Part shown: one piece after another, positions 18,591 through 27,412 of the stretch
How the letters are laid out: each line of letters begins with the position of its first letter
Position numbering within the stretch: position 1 is the first letter of the stretch
From: Streptomyces fructofermentans
GTDB taxonomy: Bacteria > Actinomycetota > Actinomycetes > Streptomycetales > Streptomycetaceae
Assembly: GCF_014651055.1 (NCBI RefSeq)
Contig: NZ_BMWD01000011.1
Span: 62,001 to 126,000, forward strand
Direction: 5' to 3'
Length of the DNA stretch: 64,000 bases
Notes under the pieces: generated by a model
What the model saw: only the letters and a program-made list of their open reading frames with translations
The model's database searches: none
Told to the model about the DNA's origin: nothing
Translations under genes and position numbers: made by a program

Positions 18591-19997
18591 ATGCCGCTCC
18601 ACACCGGCCACCAGGAGCCCGACGATCACCCTGTGACCGTCAACCCCTTCTACGCGGGTGCGAACCCGGTCGGCGGAATGACCGAGGCCCCGCCGAAGCA
18701 CCGGCTGCCCGACGGTCCGCTGCCGCCGGCCACCGCCTACCAGCTCGTGCACGACGAGCTGATGCTCGACGGCAACTCGCGTCTGAACCTGGCGACGTTC
18801 GTCACCACCTGGATGGAACCGCACGCCGCGATGCTGATGGGCGAGTGCCGCGACAAGAACATGATCGACAAGGACGAGTACCCGCGCACGGCCGAGCTGG
18901 AACGGCGCTGCGTGGCGATGCTCGCCGACCTGTGGAACGCGCCGGACCCGTCCGCCGCCGTGGGCTGCTCGACGACGGGGTCCAGTGAGGCGTGCATGCT
19001 GGCCGGCATGGCGCTGAAGCGCCGCTGGGCCCAGCGCAACGCCGACCGGTACCCGGGCGCCCGGCCCAATCTGGTCATGGGCGTCAACGTGCAGGTCTGC
19101 TGGGACAAGTTCTGCACGTTCTGGGAGGTCGAGGCCCGCCAGGTGCCCATGGAGGGCGACCGCTTCCACCTCGATCCGCAGGCCGCCGCCGAGTTGTGCG
19201 ACGAGAACACCATCGGGGTCGTGGGCATCCTCGGCTCCACCTTCGACGGCTCGTACGAGCCGATCGCCGAACTCTGCGCCGCGCTCGACGCGTTGCAGGA
19301 GCGCACCGGGCTGGACATCCCCGTCCACGTCGACGGCGCGTCCGGCGCGATGGTCGCCCCCTTCGTGGACGAGGAGCTGGTCTGGGACTTCCGGCTGCCG
19401 CGGGTCTCCTCCATCAACACCTCGGGGCACAAGTTCGGGCTGGTCTACCCGGGCGTGGGCTGGGCACTGTGGCGCACGGCCGCCGAACTGCCGGAGGAGC
19501 TGGTCTTCCGCGTCAACTACCTGGGCGGCGACATGCCGACCTTCGCGCTCAACTTCTCCCGCCCCGGGGCCCAGGTGGTGGCGCAGTACTACACCTTCCT
19601 GCGCCTCGGCCGCGAGGGCTACCGGGCCGTGCAGCAGACGACACGGCAGGTGGCGACGGGGCTCGCCCGGCGGATCGAGGCGCTCGGCGACTTCCGGCTC
19701 ATCACCCGGGGCGACGAACTGCCGGTGTTCGCCTTCACCACCGCGCCCGGGGTCGAGGCGTACGACGTCTTCGACGTGTCCCGGCGCATGCGGGAGAACG
19801 GCTGGCTGCTGCCCGCGTACACCTTCCCCGCGAACCGCGAGGACCTGTCGGTGCTGCGCGTGGTGTGCCGCAACGGCTTCTCCTCCGACCTCGGCGACCT
19901 CTTCCTCGACGACCTGGGCCGCCTGCTGCCCGAGCTGCGCCAGCAGCCGCACCCGCTGACCAGGGACAAGTCGGCGGCGACCGGTTTCCACCACTGA
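18591..19997 (+). CDS. gadB: Glutamate decarboxylase (PLP-dependent)
   Basis: Group II PLP decarboxylase converting glutamate to GABA with consumption of a proton. The 468-aa protein has the GCSTTGSSEACMLAGMALKRRW PLP-phosphate segment, HVDGASGAMVAPF with the PLP-stacking region, and SINTSGHKFGLVYPG with the Schiff-base lysine. ATG 18591 follows GGAGG at 18582-18586. It diverges from the tipA-like gene; no glutamate/GABA antiporter is next to it. Confidence 0.92.
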   Translation: MPLHTGHQEPDDHPVTVNPFYAGANPVGGMTEAPPKHRLPDGPLPPATAYQLVHDELMLDGNSRLNLATFVTTWMEPHAAMLMGECRDKNMIDKDEYPRTAELERRCVAMLADLWNAPDPSAAVGCSTTGSSEACMLAGMALKRRWAQRNADRYPGARPNLVMGVNVQVCWDKFCTFWEVEARQVPMEGDRFHLDPQAAAELCDENTIGVVGILGSTFDGSYEPIAELCAALDALQERTGLDIPVHVDGASGAMVAPFVDEELVWDFRLPRVSSINTSGHKFGLVYPGVGWALWRTAAELPEELVFRVNYLGGDMPTFALNFSRPGAQVVAQYYTFLRLGREGYRAVQQTTRQVATGLARRIEALGDFRLITRGDELPVFAFTTAPGVEAYDVFDVSRRMRENGWLLPAYTFPANREDLSVLRVVCRNGFSSDLGDLFLDDLGRLLPELRQQPHPLTRDKSAATGFHH

Positions 19998-20105
19998 CGG
20001 CGCCCCTGCCGCCCGCGGCGGGTCCACGGATGGGCCGGGCCCCGCCCGGGCCCGGCACCGGCGGACCGGCCGCGGACGACGGCGGAACGCCCCGCCGGGC
20101 CCGGC

Positions 20106-20867
20106 CTACTTCGCCGGGGCCGCGAACCTCCGTACGGCGAGCGGGAAGAACACCGCGAGCAGCGCCAGGGGCCAGGCCACCGCGGCCCAGACGTGCCCGG
20201 CCTCGCCGCCAGGACCGCCGAACAGCTCGCGTACGGCCGTGGCGGTCTGCGACATCGGGTTCCACTCGACGACGGGGCCGAGCCAGCCGGGCATGGAGTC
20301 CGGCGTCGCGAAGGCGTTGGACAGGAAGCCGACCGGCCAGACCAGGATCTGCACGGCCTGCACCATCTCGGGCCGGCCTGCGACCAGCGCCAGGTGGATT
20401 CCGATCCACAGCATCGCGAAGCGGAGCAGCAGAAGCAGCCCCACCGCGCCCGCGAAGGCCCCGGCGCTCCCCCGCGGACTCCAGCCGATCGCGAGGGAGA
20501 CCCCGATCAGCACCGCGAGGCCGAGCGCCGACTGGAGCATGTCCGCGGCCGAACGGCCCACCAGCACCGCCCCGTTGGCCATCGGCATCGACCGGAACCG
20601 GTCGATCACCCCCTTGTTGAGGTCCTGGGTGACGGCCAGCATCGTGCCCTCCAGGCCGAACGCCATGGTCAGCGCGAGCATGCCGGGGACCAGGAAGTCG
20701 ACGTACTCCCCGTCGACGCCCCGGCCGCCGCCGATCAGGAAGCCGAACATCAGCAGCAGCATCACGGGGAAGACCAGACCGACCACGACCTGCACCGGTT
20801 GCCGTGCCCAGTGGGCGAGTTCACGGCGGGTCATGGTCCAGGAGTCACTCAGCGCGTACGTGTTCAC
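20106..20867 (-). CDS. ABC-2 type exporter permease (DrrB-like)
   Basis: A 253-aa permease with six hydrophobic helices: about residues 28-46, 60-80, 105-130, 138-160, 165-185 and 225-245. An [24 protein letters not shown] segment is typical of the daunorubicin-resistance DrrB group. Its GTG overlaps the stop of the ATPase gene by 4 nt and follows GGAGG. Confidence 0.88.
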   Translation of the reverse strand: MNTYALSDSWTMTRRELAHWARQPVQVVVGLVFPVMLLLMFGFLIGGGRGVDGEYVDFLVPGMLALTMAFGLEGTMLAVTQDLNKGVIDRFRSMPMANGAVLVGRSAADMLQSALGLAVLIGVSLAIGWSPRGSAGAFAGAVGLLLLLRFAMLWIGIHLALVAGRPEMVQAVQILVWPVGFLSNAFATPDSMPGWLGPVVEWNPMSQTATAVRELFGGPGGEAGHVWAAVAWPLALLAVFFPLAVRRFAAPAK

Positions 20868-21817
20868 AGCGCCTCCTTCACACGGTCGCCGCCCTCGGTG
20901 AGGCGCAGGAACACCTCGTCCAGCGTGGGCCGCCGCAGCGCGACGTCCTCCGCCACTATCCCGGCCTCCTCCAGGGCCCGTACGACCCCGGAGAGCGCCG
21001 CCATGCGATCGGTGACCGGAGCGCTCAGCAGCCGCCGGTCGGCGTCGACGGAGATCTCCGAGCGGGCGAGCGGCAGCAGGACGACGGCCGCGCCGAGCTG
21101 CCCCGCGTCCCGCAGCACCACGTCGATGCGGTCGCCGCCCGACCGGGCCTTGAGTTCGTCCGCCGTGCCGTCCGCGACCATCCGCCCCCGGTCCACCACC
21201 GAGATCCGGTGGGCGAGCTGGTCGGCCTCCTCCAGGTACTGCGTGGTCAGCAGCACGGTCGTACCGCCCCCCACCAGGGAGCGCACCGCGCCCCAGACCT
21301 CCGCGCGGCCGCGCGGGTCGAGGCCCGTGGTCGGCTCGTCCAGGAACAGCACCTCCGGTTCGGTGATGAGCGAGGCGGCGAGGTCCAGCCTGCGCCGCAT
21401 GCCGCCGCTGTACCGCTTCACGGCCTTGCGGCCCGTGTCCGCGAGGCCGAAGCGCTCCAGCAGTTCGTCGGCCCTGGCTCCCGCCCGGCGCGCGCCCAGG
21501 TGGTGGAGCCGGCCGAACATCTCCAGGTTCTGCCGTCCGCCGAGCTCCTCGTCGAGCGCCGCGTGCTGGCCGAGCAGGCCGATGCGCGGGCGCACCTCGC
21601 GGGCGGCCGTGAGCACGTCGTGCCCGGCGACCTCGACGCGGCCCCCGTCGGGCCGCAGCAGGGTGGCGAGGACCCTCACCAGGGTCGTCTTGCCCGAGCC
21701 GTTGGGGCCGAGCACCCCGTGCACCGTGCCGCGCCGGACCGTCAGGTCGAGCCCGTCCAGGGCGGGCCTGTCCCCGTACCGCTTCCGTACGCCCTCGACC
21801 ACGATCGCGTCGGTCAT
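20864..21817 (-). CDS. ABC exporter ATP-binding protein (DrrA-like)
   Basis: A 317-aa ATPase: Walker [11 protein letters not shown]-loop [15 protein letters not shown], signature [12 protein letters not shown], Walker [18 protein letters not shown] and the switch region [11 protein letters not shown]. The C-terminal extension [13 protein letters not shown] is the DrrA-family C motif. It forms an operon with the permease. The upstream promoter is overlaid by two palindromes likely read by the adjacent PadR regulator, so induction by an exported compound is inferred. Confidence 0.92.
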   Translation of the reverse strand: MTDAIVVEGVRKRYGDRPALDGLDLTVRRGTVHGVLGPNGSGKTTLVRVLATLLRPDGGRVEVAGHDVLTAAREVRPRIGLLGQHAALDEELGGRQNLEMFGRLHHLGARRAGARADELLERFGLADTGRKAVKRYSGGMRRRLDLAASLITEPEVLFLDEPTTGLDPRGRAEVWGAVRSLVGGGTTVLLTTQYLEEADQLAHRISVVDRGRMVADGTADELKARSGGDRIDVVLRDAGQLGAAVVLLPLARSEISVDADRRLLSAPVTDRMAALSGVVRALEEAGIVAEDVALRRPTLDEVFLRLTEGGDRVKEAL

Positions 21818-21836
21818 CGAGCTCCCTCCATATCTA

Positions 21837-21909
21837 GGTAATCAAACTTGACTACCAACAGGAAGGCGGAGGGTACACCCGCGTCGGGGGTTGGTCAAAC
21901 TTGATTACT
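21837..21909 (-). promoter_or_regulatory. drrAB-type promoter with twin TCAAACTTGA palindromes
   Basis: Minus-strand -35 TTGACC (21893-21898), 17-bp spacer, -10 TACCCT (21870-21875). Palindrome 1, GGTAATCAAACTTGACTACC (21837-21856), lies just after the predicted start site. A second copy of the core TCAAACTTGA (21895-21904) overlaps the -35. The cores are 53 bp apart, about five helical turns. This is a classical repressor layout. Confidence 0.75.
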
Positions 21910-21929
21910 GCCAGAGTCCGGACAGCCGT

Positions 21930-22571
21930 TCAGCGGGCGTCGCCGGGGTGCCGCTCCTGGGTGGCGTACGGATTCTCGGCGCCCTCGGCGAGGACCCCGA
22001 CGAACGGCTCGCCCTCGCCCGCGAAGGTGTAGGCACCGCCCCTGATCCGCTCGATGAGCCCGCGGGTCCACCGGGCGCCGGTGTCGGCCGAGGTGACCCA
22101 GAAGTTCATAATCTCGCCGATGTGGCCGAGCTGACCGGGGCCCTCCTCGGGCGTGTAGCTCTCGGTGACGGCCGTACGCCACTGCTCGATGACCCGCACC
22201 CGCTCCTCCAGGAGCCGGACCGCCTCGGAGCGCTCAAGGTCCACCAGGAATCCGAGCGCCGCGGAGAGGACGTCCGGCTTCTGGTCGTACGCGGTCAGCG
22301 ACTCGCGGAGCAGGGCGAAGAACTCCTCGGTGCCCTTCTCGGTGATCTCGTACTCGGTGCGCGGCGGACCGCCGACCGTGGAGGGCGCGATCTCGTGGGC
22401 CACCAGCAGTTCCTGCTTCGCCATCTGCTTGAGCGCGTGGTAGATCGAACCCGGCTTGGCATTGGACCACTCGTGGGCGCCCCAGAACTCCAGGTCGTTG
22501 CGCACCTGGTAGCCGTGGGCCCGGCCGTGCTGGCGCACGGCACCCAGGACGAGGAGACGAATCGCTGACAT
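21930..22571 (-). CDS. PadR family transcriptional regulator
   Basis: A 213-aa protein with the PadR winged helix at residues 1-80 (IRLLVLGAVRQHGRAHGYQVRNDLE, AKPGSIYHALKQMAKQELL, RTEYEITEKGTEEFFALLRE) and a helical C-terminal dimerisation/ligand part. PadR repressors commonly control a neighbouring drug ABC exporter. Its stop is 112 bp upstream of the ATPase ATG. No copy of the twin palindrome is visible before its own start. Confidence 0.9.
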   Translation of the reverse strand: MSAIRLLVLGAVRQHGRAHGYQVRNDLEFWGAHEWSNAKPGSIYHALKQMAKQELLVAHEIAPSTVGGPPRTEYEITEKGTEEFFALLRESLTAYDQKPDVLSAALGFLVDLERSEAVRLLEERVRVIEQWRTAVTESYTPEEGPGQLGHIGEIMNFWVTSADTGARWTRGLIERIRGGAYTFAGEGEPFVGVLAEGAENPYATQERHPGDAR

Positions 22572-22626
22572 ACGGACCAGCGTAGGACGCGCCGGCCCGC
22601 CCCGGGCACCTGCCCCGGACGGCGCC

Positions 22627-23169
22627 TCAGCCCCAGCCCTGCGCCTGGGCCACCAGCTCGAAGGCGGTCCGCCCGTCCAGGGACTCCCGGACGATGTCGG
22701 CGTGGCCCGCGTGCCGGGCCATCTCCGCGATCAGGCGGAGCATCAGCCACCGCATCGACACGGCCTCGTCGTCCGGGAACCAGGGCTGGTCGGGGAGCGG
22801 GAAGGTGTCGTTCAGGCTGGGCACGGACCGGATGAACTCCTCGGTCCCGCGGGCCACCTCGTCCCAGTACGCGAGCACGGACTCGACCGTCTCGTCGCCG
22901 GTCAGCCGGAAGCTGTCACCCCAGTTCTCCTCGGAGCGCTGGGTGTCCGGCGCCACCTGGCGGGCCCGCGACAGCCAGCCCTGCTCGGTCTCCGCCACAT
23001 GCTTGAGCAGCCCCGAGAGCGACAGCTCGCTGGCGCTCGGACGGCTCGCGGCCTGCTCGTCGGTCAGCCCGAGGAGGGTCCGGCGGATTCCTCCGCGCTG
23101 TTCGTCCAGGAAGGCGAGCAGCGCGCCGCGCTCGTCGCCGTGGGCCTCTGCGTGCACGTGCATGACCAT
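22627..23169 (-). CDS. DinB-like (DUF664) protein
   Basis: A 180-aa four-helix-bundle protein of the DinB/YfiT group: LLAFLDEQRGGIRRTLLGLTDEQAASRPSASELSL, LLKHVAETEQGWLSRA and a C-terminal IAEMARHAGHADIVRESL. The three histidines (KHV, RHAGH) fit the usual metal triad. Members are thiol-dependent transferases or of unknown role. ATG 23169 or 23163. Confidence 0.85.
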   Translation of the reverse strand: MVMHVHAEAHGDERGALLAFLDEQRGGIRRTLLGLTDEQAASRPSASELSLSGLLKHVAETEQGWLSRARQVAPDTQRSEENWGDSFRLTGDETVESVLAYWDEVARGTEEFIRSVPSLNDTFPLPDQPWFPDDEAVSMRWLMLRLIAEMARHAGHADIVRESLDGRTAFELVAQAQGWG

Positions 23170-23219
23170 GGGGGGGCCGCCTTTCGTGGGTGCCGCTTGC
23201 CTGACACCGACGAAGCTAC

Positions 23220-23254
23220 GGGCCCTTGCGGACAGCTGCTGTCCGCAAGGGCCC
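23220..23254 (-). terminator. 17-bp perfect hairpin downstream of aldehyde dehydrogenase
   Basis: Arms 23220-23236 and 23238-23254 pair perfectly around a single T. It lies 29 nt past the aldehyde dehydrogenase stop and before the DinB-like gene. Confidence 0.85.
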
Positions 23255-23282
23255 GACACGACGCGAGGAGAACCGGGAAGGC

Positions 23283-24743
23283 TCAGAACGGGAAGAAGCT
23301 GCGGCCGTGCTGCACCGAGATCCACTTCTGGGTGGTGAACGCCTCGACCGTCGCCTCGCCGTTCAGCCGACCGATGCCGGAGGACTTCTCGCCGCCGAAT
23401 GCGACCAGCGGCTCGTCGTGCACCGTGCCGTCGTTCACGTGGAACATGCCCGTGTCGATCTGCTTGGCGAAGGAGACACCGCGCTCGACGTCGGCGGTGT
23501 GCACGGCCCCGCTCAGTCCGTACGGGGTGTCGTTGACGAGCCGTACGGCCTCCTCCTCCCCGTCGAACGGGACGAGGAGGGCGACCGGGCCGAAGATCTC
23601 CTGGCGCAGCACGGCCGAGTCGGCGGGCAGGCCTGTCAGTACGACCGGCTCGATGAGGTTGTCGCGGACGGTGCCGCGCACCAGGGCGGTGGCGCCCTCC
23701 GCGAGCGCCTGCTCCACGGTGGCCGAAAGCGCGTCCGCCTGGCTGGAGTTGATGACCGGACCGATCACGGTCTCCGGGTCCCGCGGGTCGCCCGTCTTCA
23801 GCGTCCTGACCTTGGCGACGAACTTCTCGGTGAACTCCGCCTCGACCGACCGGTCCACGAGGATGCGGTTCGCGGCCATGCACACCTGGCCCTGGTGGAC
23901 GTACCGGCTGAACACGGCGGCGTCCACGGCGTAGTCGACGTCCGCGTCGTCCAGGACCACCAGCGCGCTGTTGCCGCCGAGTTCGAGGACGGAGCGCTTG
24001 AACTGCGCGGCGCACACGGTCGCGACATGGCGGCCGACCTTGTCGGACCCGGTGAAGGAGATGACCTTCGGGACCGGGTGCTCCAGGAAGGCGTCGCCGA
24101 TCTCCGCGATGTCGGTGATCACGACGTTGAGCAGTCCGCCCGGCAGGCCGGCGTCCTCGAAGATCTTGGCGACCAGCGAACCGCCGACGATCGGGGTGTT
24201 CTGGTGCGGCTTGAGGACCACGCCGTTGCCGAGGGCCAGCGCGGGCGCCACGGACTTCAGCGACAGCAGGAACGGGAAGTTGAAGGGGCTGATGACCCCG
24301 ACGACACCGACCGGGACGAGGTAGAGGCGGTTCTCCTTGCCGTCGACCGGCGACGGGATGATCTTCCCCTCGGGCCGCAGCGCCAGGTTCACCGACTCGC
24401 GCAGGAACTCCTTGGCGAGGTGCAGTTCGAAGGCGGCCTTCAGGCGCGTCCCGCCGAGCTCCGCGATGATCACCTCGGCGATCTCCTGCTCGCGCTCCTC
24501 GATGATCCGAAGCGCCTTCTCGAAGACGCCCCGACGCGTGTACGGGTTCGTCGCGGCCCATTCCTTCTGGGCTCCGGCGGCGGCCCGGTAGGCCTGATCC
24601 ACCTCGTCGACCGTGGCTATCGTGATCGAGGCGAGCTTCTCACCGTCGTACGGGTTGAAGTCGATGATGTCCCAGGAACCGGTGCCCGGACGCCACTCGC
24701 CGCCGATGTACTGCTGAGCCAGGTCGGTGAAGTAGGACGACAT
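23283..24743 (-). CDS. NAD(P)-dependent aldehyde dehydrogenase
   Basis: A 486-aa enzyme oxidising an aldehyde to a carboxylate. The NAD site FTGSDKVGRHV, the catalytic glutamate in LELGGNSALVV and the catalytic cysteine in HQGQVCMAANR are all in place; FGGEKSSGIGR follows near the C-terminus. The pattern is closest to benzaldehyde/vanillin-type dehydrogenases, but the substrate is not settled by sequence. ATG 24743 (MSSYFTDLAQQYIGGEW); ATG 24755 is four codons earlier. Confidence 0.9.
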   Translation of the reverse strand: MSSYFTDLAQQYIGGEWRPGTGSWDIIDFNPYDGEKLASITIATVDEVDQAYRAAAGAQKEWAATNPYTRRGVFEKALRIIEEREQEIAEVIIAELGGTRLKAAFELHLAKEFLRESVNLALRPEGKIIPSPVDGKENRLYLVPVGVVGVISPFNFPFLLSLKSVAPALALGNGVVLKPHQNTPIVGGSLVAKIFEDAGLPGGLLNVVITDIAEIGDAFLEHPVPKVISFTGSDKVGRHVATVCAAQFKRSVLELGGNSALVVLDDADVDYAVDAAVFSRYVHQGQVCMAANRILVDRSVEAEFTEKFVAKVRTLKTGDPRDPETVIGPVINSSQADALSATVEQALAEGATALVRGTVRDNLIEPVVLTGLPADSAVLRQEIFGPVALLVPFDGEEEAVRLVNDTPYGLSGAVHTADVERGVSFAKQIDTGMFHVNDGTVHDEPLVAFGGEKSSGIGRLNGEATVEAFTTQKWISVQHGRSFFPF

Positions 24744-24822
24744 GTGATCCCTCAATCCCTTGCTGCCGAAGCAGAGACACGATCGTCTTCACGGTCTGAT
24801 CACGCGTCATCGTACTTGTGTT

Positions 24823-25683
24823 TCAAGAGAGTTGGAGCAGTCCCCTGAGCAAGTCACGGCTCTCGTCGGGACCCGGACTGTCGTCCTGGAGCTGCTTCAT
24901 CGCCTTCTCGTACTGGGTGACGTCCTCGCGCTTGTCCAGATACAGCGCACTGGTCAGCTGCTCCAGGTACACCACGTCGGACAGATCGGACTCGGGGAAG
25001 CTGAGGACCGTGAAGGCCCCGCTCTCGCCGGCGTGCCCGCCGAAGCTGAACGGCATGACCTGAAGACGTACGTTGGACCTCTGGGACACGTCGATCAGAT
25101 GCTGCAACTGCCCCCGCATCACGCCGCGGTCGCCGTAGGGGCGCCGGAGCGCCGCCTCGTCCAGCACGACGTGGAAATCGGGGGCGTTCTCGGACACCAG
25201 GTACTTCTGGCGCTCCAGGCGCAGCGCCACGCGCCGCTCGATGTCGGCGGCGCTCGCACCCTTCATGCCCCGCGCGACGACCGCGTGCGCGTACGCCTCG
25301 GTCTGCAGCAGGCCGTGCACGAACTGGACCTCGTAGGAGCGGATCAGGGCCGCGGCGCCTTCGAGGCCGACGTAGGTCGGGAACCAGCTGGGCAGGACGT
25401 CCGAGTAACTGTGCCACCAGCCGGCGACGTTGGCCTCCTTGGCAAGGGAGAGCAGCGAGGTGCGCTCCGCCTCGTCGGAGATCCCGTAGAGCGTCAGCAG
25501 ATCCTCGACGTCCCGCGTCTTGAAGCTCACCCGGCCCAACTCCATACGGCTGATCTTCGACTCGGAGGCTCGGATCGAGTAGCCGGCCCGCTCTCTGGTG
25601 ATGCCGCGCGACTCGCGGAGCCGCCTCAGTTGAGAGCCGAGCAGCATGCGCCGTACCACCGATCCCGACTCCTGCGCGCTCAC
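24823..25683 (-). CDS. XRE-family regulator with DUF5753 domain
   Basis: A 286-aa protein. Residues about 14-70 form an XRE helix-turn-helix (LGSQLRRLRESRGITRERAGYSIRASESKISRMELGRVSF). The rest is the DUF5753 domain (GLLQTEAYAHAV, FHVVLDEAALRRPYG, VRLQVMPFSFGGHAGESGAFTVLSF), a streptomycete family that includes WhiJ-type developmental regulators. GTG 25683 follows GGGGAGG. It belongs with the HATPase and DUF397 genes to its right. WhiJ paralogues often repress targets until relieved by a BldB-type partner; that is family knowledge, not shown here. Confidence 0.88.
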   Translation of the reverse strand: MSAQESGSVVRRMLLGSQLRRLRESRGITRERAGYSIRASESKISRMELGRVSFKTRDVEDLLTLYGISDEAERTSLLSLAKEANVAGWWHSYSDVLPSWFPTYVGLEGAAALIRSYEVQFVHGLLQTEAYAHAVVARGMKGASAADIERRVALRLERQKYLVSENAPDFHVVLDEAALRRPYGDRGVMRGQLQHLIDVSQRSNVRLQVMPFSFGGHAGESGAFTVLSFPESDLSDVVYLEQLTSALYLDKREDVTQYEKAMKQLQDDSPGPDESRDLLRGLLQLS

Positions 25684-25991
25684 GTTCGTCCGCCTCCCCA
25701 ACCTGTCCTCAAGGGCCGCAGTCTGCCACTAAAACACTTCAAGCAGTACTCGTTCGATTACAGAAACAGCAAGCTTTCAACGTAGACACACAGGAAGAGG
25801 CAAGGAGAAGACAAGCCAGACCCTGAAAGGTGGCAGGAAGACGGCGGAAAAAATGACCCAGAAGCGGTATGGGAAGGTCCAATTCGGGCGCGTGCACGTG
25901 CATCTGCCCTTGCATCTGGTGAATGCATTCGGAACGATGGTCTCGCGCCACCGCTGCATCGCCACGACCGCGAACCCCGGGAGTGCCTCGC
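25684..25991. other. AT-richer divergent regulatory region of the XRE/HATPase pair
   Basis: 308 bp without a gene. From about 25725 to 25870 it is clearly richer in A/T than its surroundings (for example AGAAACAGCAAGC, GGAAAAAATGACC). It holds the promoter of the XRE gene leftward and of the HATPase gene rightward, including the shared 27-bp element. Confidence 0.7.
25891..25938 (+). promoter_or_regulatory. Copy A of a shared 27-bp element plus -10-like hexamer
   Basis: Element at 25891-25917 begins CGTGCACGTGCATCTG and contains TGCATCT twice, 12 bp apart. The last GCATCT is followed by 15 bp and AACGAT (25933-25938). Copy B upstream of the DUF397 gene is identical at 26 of 27 positions with the same 15-bp spacing. 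Confidence 0.7.
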
Positions 25992-26489
25992 ATGGGGACG
26001 AATGGATCGACCATGCTCGAGCCGTTACGGCAGGGGCTTCCGCCACTGGACCCCGCGGCAGTGTCCAACGCCGCCTCCTGCGCCCTGCCGCCCCGCTACG
26101 AAGCGGTGCGCGACGCGCGGCAGTTCACCCGTCGCACGCTGGACCAGTGGGACACCGGCGACCGCTTCGACGACGTCTGCCTCGTGGTCTCGGAACTCGT
26201 CACCAACGCGCTCCGGCACGCGCTGCCCGCGGACACCCCGCGCGCGGCGGAGCAGGACCCGCCGGTGCGGCTGCACCTGATGCGCTGGACCGACAGGGTC
26301 GTGTGCGCGGTACGGGACCCCAGCCACGACAGCCCGGTCGCCGGCGACTCCGAGGACTTCTCGGCGGAGTCGGGGCGGGGCCTCTTCCTGGTGGACTCGT
26401 TCGCCGACAGCTGGGGGTGGCACCCGCTCGCCGGCACGCTCAACGGCAAGGTCGTCTGGGCGCTGTTCCGTCTGCAGTCCGGCACGTGA
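25992..26489 (+). CDS. HATPase anti-sigma-like protein with a TTA codon
   Basis: A 165-aa single-domain ATPase of the RsbW/SpoIIAB fold: N box DVCLVVSELVTNALRHA, G1-like VVCAVRDPS, G2 ESGRGLFLVDSFAD and a closing GKVVWALF strand. Such proteins in streptomycetes bind sigma factors or anti-sigma antagonists. The codon at 26025-26027 is TTA (EPLRQ), so translation should require the bldA tRNA. ATG 25992 follows GGGAG; ATG 26013 is the alternative and keeps the TTA. Members of this group often accompany XRE-DUF5753 and DUF397 genes, as here. Confidence 0.88.
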   Translation: MGTNGSTMLEPLRQGLPPLDPAAVSNAASCALPPRYEAVRDARQFTRRTLDQWDTGDRFDDVCLVVSELVTNALRHALPADTPRAAEQDPPVRLHLMRWTDRVVCAVRDPSHDSPVAGDSEDFSAESGRGLFLVDSFADSWGWHPLAGTLNGKVVWALFRLQSGT

Positions 26490-26521
26490 GAACCGCGGCG
26501 CTCTTTTCGCGCCGCGGTTCT
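26489..26521 (+). terminator. Terminator of the HATPase gene
   Basis: 13-bp perfect arms (AGAACCGCGGCGC and its complement) with loop TCTTTTC, overlapping the last base of the stop codon. Confidence 0.85.
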
Positions 26522-26658
26522 ACGCGCGTTACGTTCCGTCCTCCCCCCGAATGCCGAGCGTGACCGGCGGACCTCGGGGGTGCCGCCGCGGGGCGCGCGC
26601 CGGGGAGACCGGGGGCAGGGAGCGCCCCGTGGTCCGCGGGCGCCGCGAACGGCCCCGG

Positions 26659-26901
26659 TCAGCCCGCGATCAGGTGGTCGAACTCGCCGTCCTTGATCCC
26701 CAGGAGCATGGCCTCGATCTCGGCGCGCGTGTAGACGAGGGCGGGTCCGTCGGGAAACCGGGAGTTGCGGACCGCCACCTCACCGCCGGGCAGCCGGGCG
26801 AACTCCACACAGGATCCTTGCGAGTTGCTGTGTCTGCTCTTCTGCCAGGCCGCCTCGTGCAGCTCCGTGGCAGCCATGCCGTTGTACACGTCGTGGTCCA
26901 C
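26659..26901 (-). CDS. DUF397 (BldB-like) small protein
   Basis: An 80-aa acidic protein with the DUF397 pattern: AAWQKSRHSNSQGSCVEFARLPGGEVAVRNSRFPDGPALVYTRAEIEAML. BldB, needed for aerial growth, belongs to this family. GTG 26901 follows GGGGAG. The HATPase gene is convergent with it; the XRE gene lies beyond. The trio resembles whiJ-type loci, in which the DUF397 protein is thought to antagonise the XRE partner. Confidence 0.88.
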   Translation of the reverse strand: MDHDVYNGMAATELHEAAWQKSRHSNSQGSCVEFARLPGGEVAVRNSRFPDGPALVYTRAEIEAMLLGIKDGEFDHLIAG

Positions 26902-26963
26902 AGGTCGCTCCCCGGTGGTGCATTGGCTTCTGTTGCCATTGATGCAGTGGTCAACTGATCCGG

Positions 26964-27011
26964 ATCATAGCTGTCTTCACATGCAGATGCATGGGCAGAT
27001 GCACGTGCACG
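26964..27011 (-). promoter_or_regulatory. Copy B of the shared 27-bp element plus -10 TATGAT
   Basis: Element at 26985-27011; on the minus strand it reads as copy A apart from one base. GCATCT is followed by 15 bp and TATGAT (26964-26969), a good -10. The predicted start is about 56 nt before the DUF397 GTG. Confidence 0.72.
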
Positions 27012-27254
27012 GGGGGTGGTCCTGCGATTACACCTTCGACGGACACGCCGTCCCAATCGTTCCGATCGGTCCACAGTCTTCCCCCGTTTGAGGGAGAGAC
27101 GCTCGCCGGGCCCTTCCTGTTCCCTTCAACCACCTTGCCCTGCCCGCGAATTGGGCCGGAGGCCCGAGTCGTGGTGGCCGAGGGGCCAAGGCGCCGCACG
27201 GGACGGAACGGGGGTGGGAGCCGGGCGGGGGTGCACTCCGGTGGGGCCGGGAGC

Positions 27255-27330
27255 GACTCCGGTGGGACGGGGGGACTCCGGTGGGACGGGGGGACTCCGG
27301 CGGGACGGGGGGACTCCGGTGGGACCAGTG
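27255..27330. repeat. Four 19-bp tandem repeats
   Basis: Units start at 27255, 27274, 27293 and 27312 and read GACTCCGGTGGGACGGGGG with one T/C change in unit 3 and a diverged end in unit 4. 19 bp is not a multiple of three, which argues against coding. Confidence 0.92.
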
Positions 27331-27412
27331 GGACCCGGGAGCGGCTCGGGTGGGACGGGAGCACTCCGCCGGGGACCCGGAGGAGTCCCGTGGGACCGGG
27401 GAGACGGAAGCC

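Noticed and set aside
25406-25408. TAA on the plus strand as a minus-strand TTA in the XRE gene
   Set aside because: It is out of frame: the codons there are AGT TAC.
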